A stretch of 64,000 nucleotides of DNA from Pontibacter arcticus (GTDB taxonomy: Bacteria > Bacteroidota > Bacteroidia > Cytophagales > Hymenobacteraceae), in NCBI RefSeq assembly GCF_003284895.1, contig NZ_QMDV01000005.1:101001-165000 (forward strand), read 5' to 3'. The notes under the pieces are model-generated. The model did no database searches and had not been told where the DNA came from. It saw only the letters and a program-made list of their open reading frames with translations. A program made the position numbers and the translations under genes. Shown one piece after another: positions 54,026 through 64,000 of this stretch (positions within the stretch are counted from its first letter, which is position 1; the number at the start of each line of letters is the position of its first letter).

Positions 54026-56785
54026 TTATATAGCAAAGGCTCTGTTTACTAGCTCCTGCTGTTCTTTTGCATGTATTTTAAGGTAACCGGTAGCAGGCGA
54101 TGCACTTGGCTTACGTGCAATTACATCCTCGATCTGCTTGCGCATGATACGCAGGATATACATCCAGCCGCCCATATTCTCAGGCTCTTCCTGTACCCAG
54201 TATACTTTCGCATTTTCATACTTGCTGAGTTCGGCTTCCAACTGTACTTTCGGGAATGGCGCCATCTGCTCCATGCGCACGATAGCTACATCCATACGGT
54301 TGTTTTTCTGCTGTTCTTCGCGCAGATCAAAGTATACTTTACCGCTGCACAGCAATACTTTTGTAACCGATCCTGCTTGTGCAAATTCATCTCCTATTAC
54401 TTCTTTAAAGTTACCGGAAGTGAACTCAGAAACCGGCGACACAACGCCCGGATGACGCAGCAACGACTTCGGAGCCATGTTAACAGCCGGCATACGGAAT
54501 GGTGTTGCCAACTGGCGGCGCAGGAAGTGGAAGAAGTTAGCCGGTGTAGTAATGTTGGTTACGTACATGTTGTTCTCTGCAGAAAGTTGCAGGAAGCGTT
54601 CCGGACGGGCGTTAGAGTGCTCTGGTCCCTGGCCTTCGTAACCATGCGGTAACAGCATTACAATACCATTCATACGCTGCCACTTAGATTCTGTAGCGGC
54701 GATAAACTGATCAATCATTACCTGGGCACCGTTGGCAAAATCTCCGAACTGCGCTTCCCAGATAACCAATGCATTCGGGTTCGCCATCGCATAACCAAAC
54801 TCGAAACCTAACACGCCATATTCAGATAGCAGTGAGTTATAGATTTCCAGTTTTGCCTGGTTATCCTGGATATAGTTCAGGTTAGAATAGGGTGCATTGG
54901 TATTGGCATCACGCAACACAGCATGGCGATGCGAGAAGGTACCACGCTGTACATCCTGGCCACTTAAACGCACGATCTTCCCTTCAGCAAGTATAGAACC
55001 GTAAGCTAGCAATTCGGCGGCAGCCCAGTTTAACTGGCCGTTCTCGAAGAACATATCGCGGCGCTCTTTCAGCAATTTCTCGATTTGCTTCAGTGGTTTA
55101 AAACCTTGCGGAACGTTGCTTAAGGCATTTCCTACTTTCTCTACAATTTCCTGCGAAATATCTGTTCCCGGCGATTGGTTGAAATCTTCCGACGTAGAAC
55201 GGCGCAGCTCTTTCCACTCTTTCTCAAATACCTGGTAGTTGTAAGGAAGCGGCTTTTGCTTTACCATATCCAGGCGGTCCTGCAACAACTGGCGGAATTC
55301 CTTATCCATGTTCTGAGCCAGTTCTGCACTAATCTCGCCGTGACTGATCAGCTCTTTATTATATACTTCGCGCGGGTTAGCGTGCTTCGAAATCAAGTTA
55401 TAAAGTTGTGGCTGCGTGAATTTCGGCTCATCCGACTCATTGTGGCCATGGCGACGGTAACACACCATATCAATAAAGATATCGTTGCCAAACTTCTGAC
55501 GGTATTCAGTTGCCAGGCGCACTGCGAAAACCACTGCTTCCGGATCATCTCCGTTTACGTGCAGCACCGGCGCATCTATTATTTTAGCTACATCGGTACA
55601 GTAGATAGACGAGCGGGCATCTTCAAAATCAGTCGTAAAACCAACCTGGTTATTAATAACGAAGTGGATTGTACCACCTGTTTGGTAACCTGCCAGTTTC
55701 GACATTTGTGTAACTTCGTACACAATGCCTTGTCCGGCAACGGCTGCATCACCGTGTATAAGTATAGGCACAATGCTACGGGCATCTTTGCCATACATGG
55801 TATCAATCTTTGCACGCACAAAACCTTCTACTACCGGGTTCACAGCCTCTAAGTGCGATGGGTTCGGAGCAAGCTTCAGGTTCACTTTTTTACCGGATGG
55901 TGTTTCCACTTCAGAGGAGAAACCCATGTGGTACTTTACGTCGCCATCGCCCATGGTAAGGTCAGGTACAGCTGTGCCTTCAAACTCAGAGAAGATCTGC
56001 TCATAGGTTTTGCCCATGATGTTGGCCAGCACGTTCAGGCGGCCACGGTGTGCCATCCCGATTACTACTTCCTGTGCGCCCAGTTCCGAAGCTTTGTCGA
56101 TGATAGCATCCAGTGCCGGAATAGTTGTTTCGCCACCTTCCAGGGAGAAACGCTTCTGGCCTATGAATTTTGTGTGCAGGAAGTTCTCAAATACAACCGC
56201 CTCATTCAGCTTATAAAGGATGCGTTTTTTGTACTCGATGCCCGGGTTAAATGTAAGCGACTCTTTTTCGATCTTGTTTTGCAACCAGCTTAATACTTCC
56301 GGATCGCGGATATACATGTACTCGTATCCGATCGGGCCTTCGTATATTTTCTGAACGGCAGCCACTATATCACGCAGCTTAGCCGGGCCAATCCCAACTA
56401 AACTACCAACCTGAAATACAGTATTTAAGTCAACATCAGATAATCCGAAGTCTTTCAGATCTAACAGCGCTTTGCGGTCTTTGCGATCACGTACTGGGTT
56501 TGTTTTGGAGCGCAGGTGGCCGCGTGTACGGTAAGCATAAATAAAATTACGGACAGCTACTTCTTTATCAGACTCGCCGGCTGTAGCCGTACTTTTTGCT
56601 GTGGTTGTTGCGGAAGCAGAGCTATCTGCTTCGTGTCCGTTTTCAGAGTATGATTCTGAGAACTCATATCCTTCAAAAAACTTACGCCATCCAAAATCAA
56701 CAGATTCAGGATCCTGTTGATAAGCTTTGTACAGCTCATCAATATAGGCTCCGTGCGCATTAGCGATATAGGTATATTTATCCAT
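54026..56785 (-). CDS. sucA: 2-oxoglutarate dehydrogenase E1 component
   Basis: 919 residues (E. coli 933). Thiamin-diphosphate-dependent decarboxylase of the TCA cycle. The N-terminal SucA peptide (YIANAHGAYIDELYKAYQQD), GMAHRGRLNVLANIMGK, the ThDP/Mg motif region HGDAAVAGQGIVYEV, the RHGHNESDEP block and the SHRHAVLRD and MLLPHGYEGQGPEHSNAR pieces are intact. It is the first gene of the sucA-sucB unit, preceded by a 491-base intergenic region. An Ser/Thr/Ala-rich linker at residues 47-75 (SSASATTTAKSTATAG) is unusual in composition. Confidence 0.97.
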   Translation of the reverse strand: MDKYTYIANAHGAYIDELYKAYQQDPESVDFGWRKFFEGYEFSESYSENGHEADSSASATTTAKSTATAGESDKEVAVRNFIYAYRTRGHLRSKTNPVRDRKDRKALLDLKDFGLSDVDLNTVFQVGSLVGIGPAKLRDIVAAVQKIYEGPIGYEYMYIRDPEVLSWLQNKIEKESLTFNPGIEYKKRILYKLNEAVVFENFLHTKFIGQKRFSLEGGETTIPALDAIIDKASELGAQEVVIGMAHRGRLNVLANIMGKTYEQIFSEFEGTAVPDLTMGDGDVKYHMGFSSEVETPSGKKVNLKLAPNPSHLEAVNPVVEGFVRAKIDTMYGKDARSIVPILIHGDAAVAGQGIVYEVTQMSKLAGYQTGGTIHFVINNQVGFTTDFEDARSSIYCTDVAKIIDAPVLHVNGDDPEAVVFAVRLATEYRQKFGNDIFIDMVCYRRHGHNESDEPKFTQPQLYNLISKHANPREVYNKELISHGEISAELAQNMDKEFRQLLQDRLDMVKQKPLPYNYQVFEKEWKELRRSTSEDFNQSPGTDISQEIVEKVGNALSNVPQGFKPLKQIEKLLKERRDMFFENGQLNWAAAELLAYGSILAEGKIVRLSGQDVQRGTFSHRHAVLRDANTNAPYSNLNYIQDNQAKLEIYNSLLSEYGVLGFEFGYAMANPNALVIWEAQFGDFANGAQVMIDQFIAATESKWQRMNGIVMLLPHGYEGQGPEHSNARPERFLQLSAENNMYVTNITTPANFFHFLRRQLATPFRMPAVNMAPKSLLRHPGVVSPVSEFTSGNFKEVIGDEFAQAGSVTKVLLCSGKVYFDLREEQQKNNRMDVAIVRMEQMAPFPKVQLEAELSKYENAKVYWVQEEPENMGGWMYILRIMRKQIEDVIARKPSASPATGYLKIHAKEQQELVNRAFAI

Positions 56786-57276
56786 AAGTTTTACTACAGT
56801 GTAAAGGCAAAGTTAAGAGATTATCTAATAAATCAAAATTCATACATTCGCATAAGCAAATATGCCTATTATTCAGTTAGTAAGTTTCCTATACACTGAT
56901 TTTAATTTAAATTAGAAACAGGTTAATAAAGAGTTTACCTGCTGTATAATAACGTTGCTAACAAGGATTCTGGTAAAAAATAATGCATTTGTATACCTAT
57001 GCCTGCCTAGTTTAGTTTGATGTGCTTTTAAGTATGAATACCTATATCATCTTATACTATGATGTTACTTTTCTATCAGTTACTCTATAGTTTGCTTTAT
57101 ACACCAAGCTGTAAACTTTCTTGATTACGTTTATGCTAAATTAATTAAAGGAAAAACCCATGTTACTTTTCATGTAACTTATTCCTGTTACATATTAACT
57201 CAAAGCTGTAAGTTTAAAGTATGGATAGCGGCAACTTCTAAACGCAGTTTCTTTTATATTACTTTACACTTTTCTT
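56786..57276. promoter_or_regulatory. Divergent AT-rich region upstream of sucA
   Basis: About 490 bases between sucA (minus) and the small gene at 57277 (plus), with no gene in it. It has at least two AGTATA-type words and a segment near 57160-57200 with GTTAC and GTAAC repeats. Promoters for both genes are implied but cannot be located with confidence. Nothing else was recognised. Confidence 0.5.
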
Positions 57277-57567
57277 ATGTACAGCCACCTTTTAGAGCAT
57301 TTATCTGAAGCTATTGGTGCCCGACTGCTCGTGCAATTTGAGTATCATTCTGAAACCTATGTTGTAGAGCCTTATTTATTAGGAACCAACACAGCAAAAC
57401 AAGATTGCCTGTATGCCTGGTATGTTGGTAAAGAAAAAGAAGGATGGAGGTGTTTCTGCCTGGCAAACCTGAAAAATGTTGTGCTACTAACAGAAAGATT
57501 TTCTGCCAAGCGCCCTGGCTACGAACCTTACAATAACCTGATGAGCCGTATCTATTACAGGGTATGA
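57277..57567 (+). CDS. Small stand-alone WYL-like domain protein (hypothetical)
   Basis: 96 residues. The core LSEAIGARLLVQFEYHSETYVVEPYLLGTNTAKQDCLYAWYVGKEKEGWRCFCLANLKNVVLL has the pattern of a WYL-type beta barrel (strands with VEPY-L-G and L-Y-A-W-Y and later R-F-S or similar). Such WYL domains usually belong to larger transcription factors; a 96-residue solitary form is unusual. The match is by eye and could be wrong. It lies alone between two transcripts and has no predicted signal peptide. Confidence 0.6.
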   Translation: MYSHLLEHLSEAIGARLLVQFEYHSETYVVEPYLLGTNTAKQDCLYAWYVGKEKEGWRCFCLANLKNVVLLTERFSAKRPGYEPYNNLMSRIYYRV

Positions 57568-57722
57568 TATGCCAAAATTCTGTATTCAACTTTGTTAGCT
57601 CCTGCTGTAAGATAGCGGAATTCATACTTTAGATTTCCAGATTAATTACCAACTAAAGGTTACTATTTTAAAGTAAGCGTATTAATAGTCATTAACATGG
57701 TTTTCCATCTAAATCTATACTT

Positions 57723-57926
57723 ATGAAAAAATTATTGAAATCTACGTTCGCTATTGCAGCGGTATTTGCTTTTACAGCATGTGATAACCAGAATAATACT
57801 GCAACGGAGACAGACACTGCAACAGAGCAAGTGGAAACACAAACTCCATCTGATGTGGATGGCGGCCTTGACACTGCAGACATGGATACGACTATGACAG
57901 ATAGCACCATGATGATAGAAGAATAA
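57723..57926 (+). CDS. Small acidic Thr-rich lipoprotein
   Basis: 67 residues. Signal MKKLLKSTFAIAAVFAFTAC with lipobox FTAC (Cys20), then an Asp/Glu/Thr-rich tail (NQNNTATETDTATEQVETQT and DTADMDTTMTDSTMMIEE). It is the shortest of the window's small acidic lipoproteins; the tail recalls the Met/Asp/Thr segment of the gene at 37436. The terminator 20 bases downstream supports transcription. Function unknown. Confidence 0.78.
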   Translation: MKKLLKSTFAIAAVFAFTACDNQNNTATETDTATEQVETQTPSDVDGGLDTADMDTTMTDSTMMIEE

Positions 57927-57946
57927 GTTTACTTACATTAATACTT

Positions 57947-57984
57947 AAAAAAGGTCCTTGCTTACTGGCAAGGACCTTTTTTTT
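57947..57984 (+). terminator. Terminator after the small acidic lipoprotein gene
   Basis: AAAAAAGGTCCTTGC pairs with GGCAAGGACCTTTTTT around a short TTACT-like loop, with eight T residues after it. Confidence 0.9.
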
Positions 57985-58149
57985 ATACTTTGATTTGGGC
58001 ACCCGCCCTTAAAACCAGAATGAGTAACACTTTGCACCTTATCAGATGAGCACACTATAAAAGAACTTTATTTAAGTTCGAACATCAGTTTTTATACTTT
58101 AAGCTCTGAACATAGTATGTATATGCGCTAATATTTTTAGATTTAAGAA

Positions 58150-59334
58150 ATGGAAAATGGAGTTTTTATGCATGATGGGGTAGCCATTGAATTGGTAGAA
58201 TCTGATAAGCATTTGCTTGAGGTTATCAGTAAATTAAAAAATTGCAGGGAGCTTGCCCTTGATCTTGAATTTGATCAGAACCGCTATACATATGGGTTTA
58301 ATTTATGCCTGATACAGCTTACAGGCGGAGATGGTACATGTTATATAATAGACCCTTTACCGCTAGCTGACCTTAGCCCGCTTTTTACATTGCTGGAGGA
58401 TCCTTCAAGTATGAAAATCATACACCACTCTAACAATGACATTATGCTGTTGAGCAAGCTCGGCTGCCAGATTAAAGGGGTAATGGACACAGATGTGGCT
58501 GCCAAACTCCTGAATTATGAACGCTCTTCGCTTGCAACTGTATTAAAAGAGGAATTTAACCAGGAGATAGATAAGTCGCAGCAATCCAGTAACTGGAATA
58601 AACGCCCTTTAACCCACGACCAGCTTAAGTACGCTGCCATAGATGTTATTTACCTGCACCAGGTAAAGCAACGTTTAGTTGAACAATTAGAGGCTAAAGG
58701 CCGGCTGGAATGGCTGAAAGAAGAAAACCAATTACTTGAAAAGATCCGGTACAGCGAACCTGAAAATCCTCACCTTAAACTGCGTAACGCTTTCAGGCTG
58801 AATTTATACCAACAATATATTTTACAGCGCCTGTATGCTTTCAGAGAAGAAATGGCACGGCAGTTTAACAAACCGTCTTCTTTTGTTATTGGTAACGAAT
58901 CTTTAGTTGAGCTGGCTACCGATATTGATACGGATATAAATGAATGGTTAAACCATACAAAAGGTATTCATGGTGGTTTGAAAAAGGCACGTAACGAACA
59001 GTTATTGATAGATGTAATTGCAACTGCCAAGCATGATGCTATTACTGAAAATATTAGCCATGAATTTGCTACCAACCGTTATTACCGCCCTTTAAAAACA
59101 TCAGAAACAGAGCAACGTAAAGAGATGCTTACCCAAGTGCAAAAGCGGATAATGGAGCTTTACGGTGAGTTTACCTCACGCCTGATCATCAATCAAAGTA
59201 TAATCACAGAGTATAGCCAGACCGGCCAACTGCGTTGCACCAAACAATACGCTACAGCTATTGTTCTTTCTGCTGCGCAGGAGTTAAATATTATACTTCC
59301 GGAACCTGAAATCAGAGCAAAGCTTAACAATTAA
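58150..59334 (+). CDS. rnd: Ribonuclease D
   Basis: 394 residues. 3'-5' exonuclease that trims tRNA and other RNA ends. The DEDD nuclease core is intact: LALDLEFDQNRYTYGFNLCLIQL (DxE), IIHHSNNDIMLLSKLG (D) and YAAIDVIYLHQVKQRL (YxxxD), residues 35-185. An HRDC-like helical domain follows (about 210-290). It is followed after 38 bases by the aspartase gene, possibly in one transcript. Confidence 0.93.
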   Translation: MENGVFMHDGVAIELVESDKHLLEVISKLKNCRELALDLEFDQNRYTYGFNLCLIQLTGGDGTCYIIDPLPLADLSPLFTLLEDPSSMKIIHHSNNDIMLLSKLGCQIKGVMDTDVAAKLLNYERSSLATVLKEEFNQEIDKSQQSSNWNKRPLTHDQLKYAAIDVIYLHQVKQRLVEQLEAKGRLEWLKEENQLLEKIRYSEPENPHLKLRNAFRLNLYQQYILQRLYAFREEMARQFNKPSSFVIGNESLVELATDIDTDINEWLNHTKGIHGGLKKARNEQLLIDVIATAKHDAITENISHEFATNRYYRPLKTSETEQRKEMLTQVQKRIMELYGEFTSRLIINQSIITEYSQTGQLRCTKQYATAIVLSAAQELNIILPEPEIRAKLNN

Positions 59335-59372
59335 TTTTCAAGATCAAGTTTTAAATAACATTACAATCCACT

Positions 59373-60782
59373 ATGGAAACATATAGAATAGAGCATGACT
59401 TTTTAGGTGAGAAAGAGATTCCTTCCGAGGTTTACTATGGCATCCAAACGGCGCGTGCTTTAGAGAATTTTTATATAACAGGCATTCCGGTAGCAAAAGA
59501 ACCTTTGTTTATAAAAGCATTTGGCTACGTTAAAAAAGCGGCCGCAATGGCTAACAGAGATTGTGGCGTCATAAATCCCATTATTGCTGATGCGATCTGC
59601 AGAGCTTCTGACAGATTAATTAATGGCGAGTTTCTGGACCAGTTTGTAACTGATATGATACAGGGAGGTGCTGGAACGTCGGTTAATATGAATGTAAACG
59701 AAGTTATAGCCAATATCGGCCTGGAAATACTAGGCCATAAAAAGGGTGACTATGACTACCTGCACCCGAATAACCATGTTAACTTTTCCCAATCTACCAA
59801 CGATGCTTATCCGACAGCGTTCAGGCTTGCGCTTTATCGTAAAATAGAAAGTTATATTAAAAGCCTGGATGCCTTACAGGAAGCGTTTGCTATAAAGAGC
59901 GTTGAGTTCGCTAACGTATTAAAAATGGGTAGAACGCAGCTTCAGGATGCAGTGCCTATGACGTTGGGTGATGAATTTCATGGTTTTTCTACAACAATCA
60001 AGGAAGACATACAAAGGCTGAACGAAGCTAAAATGCTTATTTGCGAAATCAACATGGGAGCCACGGCAATCGGCACCTCCATTAATGCCCCTGCAGACTA
60101 TCCTAGAATTGTAACAGAGCATTTACGCGAATTAACAGGCATACCGGTAACTTTAGCAGAAGACTTGATTGAAGCTACTTGTGATACGGGGGCCTATGTA
60201 CAGATTTCTGGGATACTAAAGCGTAGCGCTATTAAAATTTCCAAAATCTGTAACGATCTACGTTTACTTTCCTCTGGCCCGAGAACTGGTATAAATGAGA
60301 TTAACTTGCCAAGTATGCAGCCAGGTTCATCTATTATGCCAGGTAAGGTAAACCCGGTTATTCCGGAAGTAGTAAACCAAACTGCTTATTATGTAATAGG
60401 TACAGATATGACAGTTACTATGGCTGCTGAAGCCGGCCAGTTGCAGTTGAATGTAATGGAGCCTGTTATAGCTTTTAGTTTATTCAGCTCGTTTACTTAT
60501 ATGGAGAATGCCTGCTATACTTTAAAGAATAAGTGCGTGATAGGTATAACGGCAAATGCAGAAATATGCAAGAATATGGTGATGAACAGTGTTGGGATTG
60601 TTACAGCACTTAACCCTATTCTTGGCTACGAAACATGCTCCGAGATTGCAAAGGAAGCATTAGCTACTGGTAAATCAATTCATCTGATCACTGTGATAGA
60701 ACGGCAACTAATTCCGCAGTTTAAATGGGACGAGATATTCTCTATTGAGAATTTAATTAGGCCAAAGTTTATAAATCACTAA
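59373..60782 (+). CDS. aspA: Aspartate ammonia-lyase (aspartase)
   Basis: 469 residues. It converts L-aspartate to fumarate and ammonia. MQPGSSIMPGKVNPVIPE, the class signature with the catalytic Ser in GSSIMPGKVNP, and TSVNMNVNEVIANIGLE, HVNFSQSTNDAYPTAFRLA are present. The closely related fumarase C differs in the substrate-binding residues, and the RIEHDFLGEKEIPSEVYYGIQT start favours aspartase. Aspartase makes fumarate, feeding the TCA cycle. Confidence 0.93.
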   Translation: METYRIEHDFLGEKEIPSEVYYGIQTARALENFYITGIPVAKEPLFIKAFGYVKKAAAMANRDCGVINPIIADAICRASDRLINGEFLDQFVTDMIQGGAGTSVNMNVNEVIANIGLEILGHKKGDYDYLHPNNHVNFSQSTNDAYPTAFRLALYRKIESYIKSLDALQEAFAIKSVEFANVLKMGRTQLQDAVPMTLGDEFHGFSTTIKEDIQRLNEAKMLICEINMGATAIGTSINAPADYPRIVTEHLRELTGIPVTLAEDLIEATCDTGAYVQISGILKRSAIKISKICNDLRLLSSGPRTGINEINLPSMQPGSSIMPGKVNPVIPEVVNQTAYYVIGTDMTVTMAAEAGQLQLNVMEPVIAFSLFSSFTYMENACYTLKNKCVIGITANAEICKNMVMNSVGIVTALNPILGYETCSEIAKEALATGKSIHLITVIERQLIPQFKWDEIFSIENLIRPKFINH

Positions 60783-60795
60783 TCTCTTAAGCAAC

Positions 60796-60830
60796 AAAAA
60801 AGGTCACTTGTAATACAAGTGACCTTTTTT
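60796..60830. terminator. Terminator after aspA
   Basis: AAAAAAGGTCACTTG pairs with CAAGTGACCTTTTTT around TAATA. A clean 15-bp stem 13 bases after the stop. Confidence 0.92.
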
Positions 60831-60902
60831 GTTATCTAATGCTCTTCACTAAATCTGAGCTGCTGTATTTCAACTGTTGTTTCCTTGGATTGTTATAAAG
60901 CA

Positions 60903-60941
60903 AAATCCTCCCCGTCTACGTGGCGTAAACGGGGAGGATTT
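60903..60941 (-). terminator. rRNA operon terminator
   Basis: AAATCCTCCCCGT pairs with ACGGGGAGGATTT around a 13-base loop, directly downstream of the 5S gene on the minus strand. It is likely to end the rRNA transcript. Confidence 0.88.
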
Positions 60942-60948
60942 GAAGGGG

Positions 60949-61057
60949 TTGGCGGCCACCTACTCTCCCACCTGTGAAGGCAGTACCATCGGCGCATCCG
61001 GGCTTAACTTCTCTGTTCGGGATGGGAAGAGGTGAACACCGGAGCCATAGCCACCAT
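60949..61057 (-). rRNA. rrf: 5S ribosomal RNA
   Basis: About 109 bases. On the minus strand it reads from TGGTGGCTATGGCTCCGGTG through CACCTCTTCCCATCCCGAAC and AGAGAAGTTAAGCCC to GTGGGAGAGTAGGTGG, the conserved 5S core. The ends are approximate to a few bases. A terminator follows. Confidence 0.95.
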
Positions 61058-61165
61058 TATCGTTGTGCAGTCTTGGTTGCACATAATGGCATAAGTTATT
61101 TGACTTTTGGGAGAGAGCAAGAAGAGGCGGGCCGGTTGTAAACCGGATTCTTCAAGCCGAAGCTT
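61058..61165 (-). other. 23S-5S internal transcribed spacer
   Basis: About 108 bases between the 23S 3' end and the 5S gene, both on the minus strand. No tRNA is present. It has a stem-forming stretch (CCGGTT with AACCGG near 61129-61147) probably used for processing. Confidence 0.75.

Positions 61166-64000
<2,835 letters not shown>

Noticed and set aside
54071..55852. Long plus-strand frames opposite sucA
   Set aside because: They mirror a highly conserved minus-strand gene and have implausible amino-acid composition.
61058..61165. A tRNA in the 23S-5S spacer
   Set aside because: No cloverleaf-compatible sequence or T-arm motif was found.

Overview
The window looks like chromosome of a Bacteroidota bacterium of the order Cytophagales, most likely the Hymenobacteraceae (Pontibacter/Rufibacter type). 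This is an inference. It rests on the SusC/SusD pair, the MurF-alanine racemase fusion, LytS/LytTR signalling, DUF4230, DUF4834, DUF5686 and YfhO proteins, and on the near absence of Shine-Dalgarno sites. No phage, plasmid, integrase, transposase gene or CRISPR array was seen.

Layout. 1-6.1 kb: the start of a TrpG/PabA amidotransferase, cvpA and a yqeY-like gene on the minus strand, then a plus-strand group: pdxJ, mnmH (tRNA 2-selenouridine synthase), selD, an alpha/beta hydrolase and an RsmI-like methylase. 6.2-10.9 kb: a SusD/SusC nutrient-uptake pair. 11.6-14.1 kb: feoA-feoB ferrous iron uptake. 14.3-33 kb: cell-envelope and housekeeping genes (murF-alr fusion, EamA exporter, DUF5686 outer membrane protein, recX, DUF4230, ACC deaminase/D-cysteine desulfhydrase family, YfhO, DUF4834, LTA-synthase-like protein, carB). 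33-43 kb: accessory genes, with a frameshifted membrane protein beside an HTH regulator, small acidic or Thr/Gly-rich lipoproteins flanking an HTTM protein, DUF3616, PAP2, GNAT and a pentapeptide-repeat protein. 43.3-47.8 kb: an ABC transporter/GntR operon with two tiny membrane-protein genes, and a LytTR two-component system next to a divergent outer-membrane beta-barrel gene (48-50.4 kb). 50.7-56.8 kb: 2-oxoglutarate dehydrogenase (sucA, sucB with two lipoyl domains, lpd). 57.3-60.8 kb: two small genes, ribonuclease D and aspartase. 60.9-64 kb: 5S and most of a 23S rRNA gene on the minus strand, running off the right edge.

How they work together. pdxJ-mnmH-selD forms a compact operon in which SelD supplies selenophosphate to MnmH. 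No Sec-insertion gene is present. The SusCD, Feo and beta-barrel genes handle outer-membrane and metal uptake. Central metabolism is represented by the OGDH complex and aspartase, whose fumarate product also enters the TCA cycle.

The most striking unexplained signal is the sequence AAGTATAAA (reverse complement TTTATACTT) and its core AGTATA. It recurs in both orientations, in intergenic DNA, in terminator stems and loops, and in all reading frames of genes. It is nearly absent from the susCD pair and the rRNA genes. It behaves like a genome-wide over-represented word comparable to HIP1 or DNA uptake sequences, and I do not know a described function for it.
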